64,000 nt of DNA, from NCBI GenBank assembly GCA_022885665.1, contig JAGQDJ010000619.1, positions 1-64,000 on the forward strand. The letters run 5' to 3'. Positions 38,601 to 50,590 of this stretch are shown in pieces (within the stretch, counting starts at the first letter, position 1; each line of letters starts with the position of its first letter). The translations under genes were made by a program, and so were the position numbers. Source of the DNA: Triops longicaudatus. Its lineage: Eukaryota; Arthropoda; Branchiopoda; Notostraca; Triopsidae. The notes under the pieces are model-generated. The model ran no database searches. It had not been told where the DNA came from and saw only the letters and a program-made list of their open reading frames with translations.

Positions 38601-41600
38601 AAGCCCTTTGATCCGCCCACTTTTTCCGACGTTATTCCTTCCAAAAACCCAAAAGTGAGTATGTAAAACGTCAGGTTCAAGCATTCCTCTCTTTCAGCGA
38701 ATAAACCCCCACGACTTACGACACTCTCCATGATCAGCAAAAACAAGAGGTTAGCAAGGACCTTTACAAGACATAAACGACAGAGGATTCCGAGGGCTCA
38801 TAAAGTACAAGAAAATTGCCTTACGTCCTCCACTAAGCCTCTGATGGTTCGTTTGGCAGCAGCCAAAGTGCTCTCAAGCACTTCAATCCGTTTCTTCCGT
38901 TCGGACAAAGCGCTCTCCAATTCCTCAATCTGCTTTTGCTTCTCGTCTAACGTGATTTGAATTTCCACCAAAATTTTGTTCTGCTGCTCCAGTTGACATT
39001 GTTTCTCCTGAATAATCTTGTCCTTCTCCGAAATCTCCTGCACCTTCAATAAATAAAAAAATAGATTACAAAAAATACTTAATGCAAGTACAAAATGCAA
39101 CACACGAAGTAAGAACTACGAATCAGAATGCTTAACATAAGCACAAGAATACGTGGGACTCTCGAAGTGGTACATCTTAAAGTTTACTAAATATTTAAGT
39201 ACTAAATACTTAAAATAAATATAGGCGAATATAAAGCTTAGAAAGACATATGGACAAATATAATATTTAAACATAAATATAGGCGAATATAAAAAATACG
39301 TTTCAACGGACATACCACGCAGAATGTGCGCAGACTTTTTGTTAATAAAAATTAAGAACTAAAAGACGAAAAGTAGTTGTCACTTTAGAGAGTATTTATA
39401 ACTGGGTACATGTTTTTACTTTAATTTCAATTTCAGGTTCTTTGGCGCTGAGATCGTCTCTCAAGGTCTGGATGCGCTTGTCCTTGTCCTTAATTTCGAC
39501 GTGTTTGGTTTCCATGTCCTGCATCAAGCAGTCCATCTTGGCCTCCTTTTCCGCCACTTCTTGCTCCAATTCTTGACATTTTTCAGTCTTTTCGGCGAGT
39601 TCTGTCTCCAGCGTGATAAATCGCTCTTGCTGCGCATCCAGTATTTGGACTTTTTCGTGCAATTCCACGCTGAGCGCTTGCAATTTGTCGCGCTGCCGAT
39701 CCAACTCCTCCAAAGCGTGTTTCGTTTCTGTTTTGGAGCTTTCCAACTCAACCAATTGCTGCATAGCTTCTTCCTTGAGCTGTTCACACTGATTTTCCAC
39801 GTTGGCTAAACGTTTCTTCAGTTCAAGCGCTTCGCGCTCATGCTCGCAACCGCACGCTGTTGAAGCAGCCAACGAAGACGCGTTGAACGCTTGTTGGTAC
39901 AACGCTAACGAAGCTTCTGATGGCGGTAAATGCAGACCAGCGTTGGCTGTTTGTGCTTGGGTCATTAAGTCTTCGAGCTGGGTTTGTAAGTCTCGGATCT
40001 GTGACTCCCACCTGGCCTTTTCGGCCTCGAAGTGCTTTTGGGCCAGGGATTGCTGCTTCTCCAAACGTTCGATCGCGGCTGAAGCTTGGGTCAAAAGTTG
40101 CTGCTTGTCTTCCATTTCCTTGCGCAACGCTTCGTTGGAAACCTTGAAAAACATTTTAATTAAGAAACTTTAATGAAAATGTAAGAAAGCCCTAGCGTAA
40201 TGTTAAGATTCAAAACTGTGAAGTTTACTTCTTAAACTTATTCCCGAGCTAATACTGTCTCCGAAACAGAATTTGCTTGCAAAATGTTTCCCGTGTTCAT
40301 AGTATAGTGGTACGACAGGTAATCTTTCCACGCGTAGTCTGTTCCAGTTTATGAGCTTTCCAGCTCCTATGGGCCATTAAAAAGTGGTACAATGTGGCTA
40401 CGCTTTGACCAACCTGCTGTAACCCTTTATTATGAGCTCACGCCAGAATTCTCAATAGTCAATTCACTCATGACAGCACATCATAGAACAACTACACTAT
40501 AGCGAACCGTTTAGGAGACAATTGCTAGGATGTTAAACATTCGACCTATTATACTGTGCATTATTTCCATCAAACATTCATTACATCCAAAGTTGGTAAC
40601 TCAAAGCTCGTTGTACGCGAAATTCGTTATATAAACAGCCATATCCAAAGTTTTCTTTATAACCGTAGTTCGTTATAGGAAAGTTCATTACATCCAAAGT
40701 TTCCTATTCGTAAATTCACTAACGTTAAGTTCGTTTTATCCATCCATTATGTGCGAAGCTCCTTGTGAGTGCAGTTCGACTATGTCCAAGGATCGTTAAA
40801 CAAGAAGTTCGTTATTTGCGAAGCTCGTTGTATAAATAATAGCTATGTGGAAAGTTTATTATAAGGAAGTTCGACGCACACAAAATCCGTTAAATCCAAA
40901 GCTATATCCGAAGTTCGTTACACGTAACGTTTGTTATATCCAAAGATTCTCCTGTACGAAGCTCACTATATCCGAAGTTCATTATATTCCGTGTTCGTCA
41001 TGTCTAAAGTTAATTAGACGTTAAAAATAGACCTATCCAAAAGTTTGCCATATCCAAAGTTTCTTAAACGTTAAGCTTACTACATAAGTTCGTTACATGC
41101 AAAGCTCCTTATACCAGAAGTTGACTCTACCCGGTGTTTCTTAAACACACAGTTAATTACACTCGAAGCTCAGCAATTCAAAGTGCGTTACATCCAAAGT
41201 ACGTTGTATCCCAAGTTCGTCATATTCAAAAGTTCCTTATCGGCAAAGTTCGCTACACCCAATTTTTTTTATGAAAAGTTCGCTACACACGAAGTTCGTT
41301 AAATTCAAATTTTTTCGCACGCAGATTTCGTTACATTCAAAGTTGGTTCTCGGTAAAGTTTGTTATACAGAATGGTTGTTACACCTAACGTACGTTATAT
41401 CTAACTTCGTTATATCCAAAGTAACATACGAAGCTCATTAAAAATACGAAACTTTACAGAAATTCGAGGAAAAATTAAAAACTTACAGAACGGGGAGAAT
41501 AACGAAAGATACTTACAGTCAATTCGATGTTTTCTTTAACCAATTCAGCAGCATTGTCTTTGCCCAAGGCTTTGGACATATGTTCCTCCAGGAGGAAAAC

Positions 41601-42294
41601 CCGTAGTTTGAGATTAAAATTCTCATGTTCGAATTTGGCCAATTTTTCTTCATACTCCTTGACGCAGTGTCCCCTAAGGGGAGACGATTTCCCCGAGCCT
41701 CTGGCTCCTCCCGTGGAGACTACATGAGAACAAACACATACATAAACAAAATAACCAACTCAAAGTGGGTACAAAAGTACAACAAAATCCAATAAGGTCC
41801 ATTTTCCTATCTAGTAAGCTACAACTTTCGCCCTTAATGCCATTCCAGTTCATTTTCCAACGTCTAAAGCTAGAATATTAGCCTTAGCGACACCCGTGTT
41901 GCTACGGTCCGAAATTCTAGCTTACCGCTTAGGAAAATGACCCTTATAGCATTAAACTTTTCCTTTCCGGCGTTTTCTACATGCAACATTCTCGCGCATG
42001 CTAAAATTTGCGCTTTTATTGTACAAATCGAAATTTTCATCTTGAGAAAAAATAGACAATATTAGTGTAATCTATACACGATATTCGTTAGAAAAGTGAT
42101 GATCACATAAATAATTTTCTATCTCATTTCTCACCCCAGTAATTCTCCCCATACACTACACCGCATATTTTCTTTTATGGTCTCATCAGCTCTTTCTTTT
42201 CCATCACTGAATGTAACCAATTCATTCAATTAGTAACAGAAAGGGTTTCCAACTTACATGCCACGGAGCCATTGAACGACTGATCGAGGGACAT
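29628..42294 (-). CDS. cnn: Centrosomin / CDK5RAP2-family centrosome scaffold, about 1642 aa
   Basis: Recruits gamma-tubulin complexes and builds pericentriolar material. Exons: 42258-42316 (first in-frame ATG at 42294), 41517-41719, 39420-40142, 38825-39043, 37128-37310, 36388-36480, 34468-35662, 33455-34210, 32118-32245, 31115-31865, 30386-30600, 30079-30259, 29628-29872. All junctions keep phase to a TAA. The second exon encodes the CM1 gamma-tubulin-binding motif (KEYEEKLAKFEHENFNLKLR, then VFLLEE); the family hallmark is KE/KDFE...L..ENFNLKLRI.FLEE. Next come long coiled coils (39.4-40.1, 38.8, 37.2, 34.5-35.6, 31.1-31.8 kb), a Ser/Gly/Gln-rich low-complexity part (33.5-34.0 kb), SPDLGIESSESSRLPSLE near 30.2 kb, and a final helical segment. 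A further 5' exon is possible because the first exon has its own acceptor at 42318-42317. Alternative promoters are usual for this family. Confidence 0.93.
32645..33110. repeat. Four-copy degenerate tandem repeat, about 114-125 bp period, in cnn intron
   Basis: Unit starts: GCCCGTATGTAAGAGAC (32645), ACCCAGAGGTAAGAGACC (32770), ACCCAGATGTAAGAGACC (32888), ATCCCGTTGTGAAAGACC (33002). The first three units also share a central CTTGTAACAGAA/CTTGCAACAGAA/TTTCAACAGAA string about 75 bp in. An inverted copy of the motif, GTCTCTTACGTCCGGGT, follows at about 33117. Confidence 0.75.
35981..36153. mobile_element. Family A palindromic element in cnn intron
   Basis: Starts TACAGTAGAATTTCGTTATA and ends GTTCTTTATAACAAGATTCTATTATA. 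173 bp. The interior contains CCGAAGTTCGTTAT, the same string that is tandemly repeated at 40585-41430. Confidence 0.7.
40585..41430. repeat. Degenerate short tandem array (AAGTTCGTTATATCCAAAG-like) in cnn intron
   Basis: About 0.85 kb is built from variants of a roughly 18-20 bp unit, CGAAGTTCGTTATATCCAAA, on the plus strand. Examples are TCCGAAGTTCGTTACAC, TCCGAAGTTCATTATAT, CACGAAGTTCGTTAAAT and GCGAAGCTCGTTGTATA. It fills most of the intron between the CM1 exon and the next coiled-coil exon. The unit equals part of the interior of family A elements. Confidence 0.75.
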
Positions 42295-45200
42295 TTGCAG
42301 CTGGGATGGACTCGAACTAAATATAGATCAAGGAAACAAAGATGAAAAGTCAGAAAAAAATATGACTCCTTAAGTTCTCCATCCTGGACAAGCCACAAAC
42401 ACACGTAAATGTCGCCATGATTCTATATATACTATCCTTTTACATTTTTCCAACGATCATTTTTAACGACAAGTATTAATGACTAAAACAACCTTCAGGG
42501 AGGTGACAACTTGAGTAACCATTAAAAAACACCCTCAACTTCCAAAAGGTTTCTTTTCCACTTGTCTTCTTTTGTTCTTTCCATTTTTGCCGCTTTGTCT
42601 CTTTCAACGTAGTTACTCTTCTTCAACCACTCGAAAGACAGTTACGCTTTTTTATTCGCTCGAAAGCCTTTCGACTGGAATTTAAATTCCCCACAATCTG
42701 ACCAGCTGAAGCAGCGAAGACACTCCAAATTTAAATTTACGACTACACGCAATGCAACAATCCTACAAAAACTATCTCAAGTATTCCACCCAAGAAAATA
42801 TGACAAAATATTTTCTTTTCCAAGTTGTGTTACATTGTACCGCACTACGGGAGCTAGAATACACAACCAACCACCTTACTAAATCCAATCTATCTAAAAT
42901 TAGATAACCTGTTCGCCAAAGGCGCACCCCGTTACAAAACATTGTGGGGGGAAAAATAACAAATGACAGGAGGAATGTTCACGTCAGCAGTTTTCAGTCT
43001 GCGCTGGTATTAAAAATAAAAACTAGTTTAGTTCTAATTATAATCCATTACTATTGACACCACACCTTTCACGCACGTAAAAAAAAAAAGTTTGAAAGAA
43101 AATGAGACGTAGTCAGGGGCGGCGGCGTTCAAAAATCGTTAGAATTACTCATAAAGCAAGTTTGGGAATTTTGAATAAACATACACAAGAAAGAAGGAGT
43201 TGGTCGAGAGAGAGGGAAAAAGAAGATTGGTTTATTGAACTTGGCTAGGACAGGAACCTGAACAATCTCTGGAAACGCATAAATCCACACAGAAATCACG
43301 TGGGTGTTTGCGAGCTTTAGGAGAAATGGATTTGGAAACGGACAAAAAGACCACCATCTAAACGTCATTACGAAGAATTGCACGTGGGCCCAAAGTCGCA
43401 GAATACTTAAAGTAGCTTTTGCATAAATTAGACTCAAAATTTGGGGTTTTGAGTTCAATACTACGGAATCACGCGGAATTATTTGAACCAGACAAGAAAG
43501 GTAATTAGGTCTTCGCGAAAATTCATTGCCTTATAAAAAAAATCATGGCACTTTCCTTTTGCATAACTATAATGTACTGTACCAGAAGGGCCAAAACAGA
43601 GTTACACTGTGATAGTTTTTAATTCAGATGCATTATTACGACAATAAACTATGGGTAAGGCCACTGTAAACTAATGTATACCGAACAAGATGTGATTTTT
43701 TTCCACGTTGTTTTCTGAAAAACAATGAAATATATTCGAAAATTGTGTTCTCAGTAAATTTACGCTGCGGTATGCATGGGATTTTTCTATTATTTGTCCG
43801 AATTTGTATTGACTCCGAATAGTTTTCGACTTTTTTTAACAGAAAAAGACAGTTTTAATTTCCTCTACCATGCAATATTATCATATAAGAAAAAAAAACT
43901 ATTAAAGTAGGAAACTTTCACTATTGATTAAACGTTTTTGATACAGTGGATGTCAATGATTCAAAATTGCGTCCGAAAATCCCACAGAAAATTACTGAAA
44001 ACATTTGTAAAATATCTCGATAAAAGTGGTCTGCAGAAAGAGTCATAACTTTCTTACTCGACAATTATCGAGAATATTGTTAGTTAAATAGTTAAGAGAA
44101 ATGACGGCAAAGTTGACTTAAGTTTCACGTTACTTTCATAATGAAAGTCACTTTAACTTTTAGTGTAAATAAGGAATAGGTCTTTTAAAGGACCGTAATC
44201 TTCATTTTAAAAAACACAAAAGCGCCTTAATTCTTTCAATGTCTATTATGCTAATTATCGATTACATCAAGCGGATAACTTTTTTGGAGCGACATGTTTT
44301 TACGTTGCCTTCGTTGAGAACTCCACCTTCATTAATGGCTTGTCATAAGAGCTCTTCTCACAGTGCTGTCATAAACAAAAGTGCGACTGTATAAGCCAAA
44401 CATGAAAATAACTTCTGTAGTTAATTACTAACACATCATACTAAGTTTTCTATAATTTAAAGTTTATAACATATTCTTAAAAGTGCAGAATTTACCTGAT
44501 TTTGTCAACCGTAGACCGATTCGTTCTTTTATATTAAAAGCAGCACAGGCTGGCGTCTAGTGATGATTATTTTTATTCCTTAGTATTTAAGCTAGTTATG
44601 CTCGTTGCAATGTTGGGATTATAGGTTGAAAGAGATGAGTAACTACCCCAAAAGCATGCCAGGTATACAAGTCATGTCAGTGCATTACTGGTAGCTCGTA
44701 CGTTGCTCCTTTCAGGCTAATAATGCTTCAAATGCTGAAATACTATCCACATTTCTAGGCAACAACAATACAGAATTCGCCACTTTTTCTTTCGTGTATT
44801 TTTTAACAAGAAGTTTAAATCCTTCATTCTCGCGTTTTAGTATTGGTCCTGTTTTGTTCGATGGGTGATCGATGGATCCAATATTTTCTTTTTAAGTCTG
44901 TGAACATTTCTTTCTTTTTTCTCCTATATCAATGCATCATAGCAATGTTTTTTGCACAACACATCTGAACCACGACACAAGCAGTTTCTAATTCAAGCGC
45001 TTTCCTATTAATAGACTATTTACTAGTTTGCTCGAAGTCCAAATGAAGTCTACGTAACGCTATTTTCGGCCACTGCGACACTTCAGTATTCCAACAAATC
45101 CTTGGATTAGACAGGCCCTACTCAAGTTTTCGATATTAGATTTGGGTCGTTACTGCGAGCTAGAAGGTTAAGGCTTCCGCTGACTTCTCGCTAGTACCCA

Positions 45201-45714
45201 GTATACGGGTACTGTAGCGGCGAAAATGCTATAACTCCATTTTTCTTCCATTTACGATCCTAAGCGCTAATTCTGCATTACGCTCCATGTCCGTTAACCC
45301 GAAGTTACGACTCTGACTCATAGCTACTAGCTATCGCCCGTTCTGTATAGCTAAAACCAACTTCTCCATCCGATAGCACGTCAAGTGACGTTAAGGTCAG
45401 AAGTTTTAGCTATCTTCAGGCAAACAGAAATCGAACTTTCTGGAAAGGTTAAGTTTCTCGCCATTGCTACCGTGTAACTCATGTTAGTTAAATTACGAAC
45501 TTCACTAACGAAGCGAACTAATATCGAAATGAGAAAGTTAACCCACAATCAGGCATTCTGTAGACTCATTGTTGCAAAATTCTTTAATAATACCTGCTTG
45601 GTTTTGATTATCGGCGCGAAAAAAAATCTCTTGTCATTGGTATAAAAAATGTCTTTGTTGAATATATTTTGTAAAGGTACAGAGTACAAGGGAAATGTCA
45701 GTCGAATTCTAAAA

Positions 45715-46270
45715 ACTTAGGGGGGACCGGGGCACGTCGGGCAGTTTTTCACTTCAGAAGACCTGGAGGCTTCGTTATAAAGATTCCTAACTATTTCTTA
45801 GGTAGTTTGTTATCTTTGTTATTTCGCCTGTGATTTTTTCGGTTGCATGACGATTAGGGATTTACTTCATATCTTATTTCTCCTGAAGCTGGTCAAAAGT
45901 GTCCAATCTGCTCCAACAGCGGATAAGCCGGACTTTGCTTAACTACGGACTCCATTTTGGTGCCCATTCGATGTAATTGATGTAATCTTCTTAACTGAAC
46001 TATTAATTTTACGGAACCAAACATTTGGAAAATCAAAGCTGATACAATGAAACAACTGCATATTTTTGTACAACCTTTTTCACTCCTGCCAGCCTGCGTC
46101 GGTATTACGTGAAAGGCTACTAACACCGTGTGAAAGCATTTTATTTCGTATAACCACGCCTAAATTGTTGATTATAGCTAAACGATATGATTAAGGTTGG
46201 TGTTCATCTTATTTGAGGGTATCTAATCTCTCGTTAATTCATTTTGTCCAACCTGCCCCGTTGCCGTGGT
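45715..46270. mobile_element. Probable TIR element with GGGGCA...TGCCCC ends
   Basis: The left end contains GGGGGACCGGGGCACGTCGG. About 540 bp on, GTCCAACCTGCCCCGTTGCC appears in the opposite orientation. A third inverted copy, CCAACCCACCCCC...GGTGCCCCGG, lies near 46960-47000 and may mark the end of a larger or nested element. No transposase frame is visible. Borders are approximate. Confidence 0.45.
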
Positions 46271-49229
46271 CTAACAAAATTGATTAAATTAAATATTTTG
46301 AAGCTTCGTACTGCAGCTTTGCATGAAAAAAGTTTCACAAAGATGTGTTATGAACTGTTCGTAAAAACTGAAAATAAGTGTTCTTTCCAAAGCTTGGAAA
46401 TGCCTAAAAAAAAAAAAAAAAACACGAAGTGTCACAGTCTCCTAAATAGTTAAAAGACAGTGGACACCAAAAAACAACTTTGTCTTATAAAAAAGTGCCA
46501 AAACTTTAGTTTTCACATACATGTTTCTTTTTATCACATGCGAAATAATAACGAAGATATTCAAGAAACAAGATATTCAGCGCGATCACATGGTGCTGAG
46601 ACGCAATGGGGTAGTAGTGCGGCCGGTGCGGGTACGAAAATCGCGATTTTTATTGGTTCAGCAAGGTCACGTGATGTCTTGATTGCCGTGTTTTCCCCCG
46701 CGACGTCACGTTCGCGCGGCGAGAAACTTCGCAAGGCAATAACGCTGGTACGGCTCGTCAGAAAATATTTTTAACAATATTCTATGTTCTTAGAATAATG
46801 AGTACAATATGAAGCCTTTCTCTGTAGTTGTCTTTGGTGTCCATTGCACTTTAACGGTTTTCATTCTAACTTTCCGTATACTAGCGCATCCACGTTCTGA
46901 ATGTTCGGTAACATTTTAAAATGTTTTACCCCTGGGTTGACGAGATAATTAGAATTGTCCAACCCACCCCCTATCCACGGTGCCCCGGTATCCTCTATAT
47001 GGCTCCGCCGTTTTTTCATTGTATATTTCAGAGGCATTTCTGAAGAATTTGGTTACTGCTGTGGAGGTTTTTACATCTGTAAAAAACATTTCTGTGTTGA
47101 AACGTAATTTGGATTTCCACAGCTCTCTTAACAATATTGCACGTAGTTTACTGATCCATATGCATTAGAAGAATGCGTGTCTTAAGCCTTGTCGGATTCA
47201 ACCGCCGCACTGGCAGTATGGCTCACTCGCCGTTTTAATAAGAAAGAGGTAATTCTGGGCGGGGAAATGGGCACGATGTAATTGAATAAGCGTTACTGTT
47301 GATACAGACCGGTCTTATCGAGGAGATAAGATTTACACCATTTTTGTCCGCTTGTGTATTTAATTTGTTATGTTACCAACTTATTTTTTTTAACCCAATT
47401 CACGGCACTACCCCAGCGGATGACGTGCTGCTAATCCTAGTGAACGACTTTTTTTAACATTATTGTAGAGTCGAGAAGTCTTCAGCAGGTAGCCTACTCC
47501 AGATGGAATTGGAACGCCGAAGGACGCTATTTTTCAGCTTCTCCTGCTTGTACGTTTCTTAAAACATAGACTTGAGAAAATACACCATATAATTCAAGAC
47601 TTTTTAATAACACTTAGTTCCCTTCAATTTAACACGTAAAAAATGTACTTCAGTTAATTTCTGAAAAATTGCTACGAACGATTACATGTGTTATACTTTT
47701 ACTCTAATAATACACACATACATTGGTTTGCTATTAATTTCGTTTTTATCAAGTTATCCGCAAAACCATGCTAGCTTGAGTGTTATTCCAATGATTTGCC
47801 AAATTAAAAACTGTCAGGTCTTCTTTTCAAAAACTTGTGACACAGAAATTTCTGCCACTTCTGTCAAAATGCCTTTACACACTTCTCATGTATAGTACAC
47901 AGAGGCAGAACCGAATTTGTTATTTAGACACCATTGTACTTCGTTAGTTTGTCCTCTCAAAAAAGCGTATCTTCCTCAAATGTTTATTCCCACTCGCGGG
48001 AGTAACCTCCTCGTAACTTCGACATATACATCTAATACATAAGTAAACTTTCCAATCCTTTCAACTCAAAATAGTGCTCCAAAACATTCCTTTCCACTTT
48101 TTCCAAACAAGTTCATGTACTCAAAAAACGTCACCGGAAGCTCCTCGGGCAGTCGTAAAACTCCGTCTTCCGTCCCGTAAAACGCCACAGACTGACATAC
48201 TTTATCTTCGCAGTTTGGCCCTACTTCTTCGCAACAATTTCTCCACCCCTTCCTCCTTTAAAGAAACTTTCAATTTATCCTCTTAAAACGTGTACTTGTA
48301 AGAAATCTCCCCAATTTCTTCCCCGTCAACCTTTCATTTCTACGTAAATTATACTCCCACGACTAAACTCGTCTCCTTCACGCTAAATGCATTATATCAA
48401 CCTTTCCATAAAACTATTCTTTTTTTTCGATTTTCTTTTTTGAGCAAATATGATCGAAAACCGAAACGCAGAACTTGGCAAAAATTTCATGCTACATAAA
48501 ATCTTCTGATAAAAGAATCTACAAGGGAGCCAGAAAACTTGGGATCCCCCAGTTTTAGAAAATTTGCCAAGTTCTGTCACGGTTTCTTCTCGTGTGCTCT
48601 CCTATATCCTTCTTGTAGGCGCTACTTTCTTTTCTTTTTTCTCTCTCTCTCTCAAACTCCCGTCCTTTTTTATAACAAAATTTGGCTCGGGCTGGACACA
48701 GAAAGGAAATTAGCTGCCTCGTGTGGGGACCCCGGAATAGCCTGAAACCACCCGCTTAAACCCTACCTCCCACCCCTACACCGACTTTAACTCTTCTTTA
48801 GCACCCTTGACATACTATTACTACCACAGTCATAGCGTCCCTATACTACACCAGGTAATGGAGGCATTAAAAATAGGAAAAAAGAATGTAGTCCCAGAAC
48901 GAGGAAAACTGGTCTAGGATCAATACTTTCATTGTAAGCGTGTGAGGTGCCCACTGAAAAATCAAAAGAGAGTTTAAACATTTAATCCGGTACGTTTCAA
49001 AATGGTCGTTTAGGAAGGAAGCTACAGGGTATTAAAACTATTTTTACGCGTTGTAAAGAGTTAAAGGTTTGGATGTCTTTTAAGCGCGAAGTAACGAAGA
49101 ACCGTAAAATACGGGTAGCAAAAAAGGTTAATCACTGGATAATGTGAAGACAAGTAGTTAGAGCTTAAATAGGCAATTAGGCTTGCTCAAAAGCTAAGAA
49201 AAAAAGATAAATACAGTCAAAAAAGGAAT

Positions 49230-49408
49230 TATAGTAGAATATCGTTATAACGAGCGCTTTTATAACGTACTGTCGGTTGGAGTAGACGGGTTGTACCGTC
49301 CCGGGAAATGAAAATGTACGTTAAAAGCGTCTATTAGAGAAGACTTCGGACATAGCGAATAAAATTTTTATGTTCCCTGGAGGTCCGATATCATCAAATT
49401 CTGCTATA
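49230..49408. mobile_element. Family A palindromic element, intergenic
   Basis: Starts TATAGTAGAATATCGTTATA and ends AATTCTGCTATA. 179 bp with inverted ends. A second, less complete copy follows at about 49470-49684 (TACAGTAGATTCTCGTTATA ... TTCGTTATAGCGAGATTTGG). Confidence 0.65.
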
Positions 49409-50059
49409 CGTTTAAATGTTTAAAACTTGAGGCAGTTTAACAAAAAGATTCCGTGTAAACCAAAGAACATACAGTAGATTCTCGTTATAACGAATTATGT
49501 CATAGAGACTGTAGATTATAATGGATAAAGTTTCAGCTCTCAAGTTTTGTCAGTATTAAAGAAGGCTGATATAAAGTACTTCGGGTATACCCAACAGATC
49601 TTGTCAATTTATTTGCCTTGCATATTTTGCATACGTTCTAGTTTCTTATTTTTCTGAAATTCGTTATAGCGAGATTTGGAATGTGCGAAATAACGTTCAG
49701 TTTACAGCTGTCGGCTCGTTTTACGTATGGGTCTATTCCGTAATCGGTGCACATTCATCACACACGGAATTCAACAGTTGTGTGAGGTTCATAAAAAGTG
49801 GTGTGAAGCTTACGTATTGTAGCATAGATGTTGTACCACTTTTTTATTACCTACCTTTACATGGTTTACTACCCGTGATAGGAAACGTAGTGACAATGTT
49901 AATAAAATGGGGTACAGCAAGCAGCTGAATAGCAAATCAAACGTTCCGTTTTTTACGGACATAGCGTCTCACATTGGAAACACACTTTCTGACAACGCCT
50001 TGTTACTAAAGTGAATACTCTTTCATCTACGCCGCGAATTATACTTCTCCCTGTGGAAC

Positions 50060-50590
50060 TCGCCCGTAAGAGACTCTCGTGTCAGGCAGAGATTGTTTTC
50101 ACATCCCAGTTTTTCTTAAATGCGAACCTTACTACGCAAATCTGCCATTTATCACACTTGAGCTTGAATTCTCTTACATCCGGCTCTACTACGGCAGCAA
50201 GCAGAAATAACAGATACTATGCGACATACCCTGGGTACAAAAGACCCACTTGTAAGACATTTTTGCTCAGCTACGTTACAAAAACCGGATATAGGAGACA
50301 CGCGGATGTAAGCGATGATTACTTTTAAATAATGTCTCTTACAGGAGGGTTATATTACTCATTAAACATTAATTTGCGACATTTATTTAAACATAAATTT
50401 ACATTTCAATTTCGCTCATAAGTACTTCACTGTCGAAACCGGATGTAAGAGACATCACTCGAATCAAAATTTCTTAAAATTGCATGCCTTGTAGGCTCTC
50501 AAAGTTAATGTAAGTCAAAATAAGCCAGTGAATGAGACTAGGATGTGAGATACAATAGCTTCCTTTTCTAATGTCTCTTACATCCGGGTT
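50060..50590. repeat. Family B repeat cluster (CGGATGTAAGAGAC), both orientations
   Basis: CCCGTAAGAGAC, CTCTTACATCCGGCTC, ACCGGATATAGGAGAC, ACCGGATGTAAGAGACATC and TGTCTCTTACATCCGGGTTC occur within 530 bp. The last two face each other about 130 bp apart, which looks like one inverted-repeat element. Confidence 0.6.
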
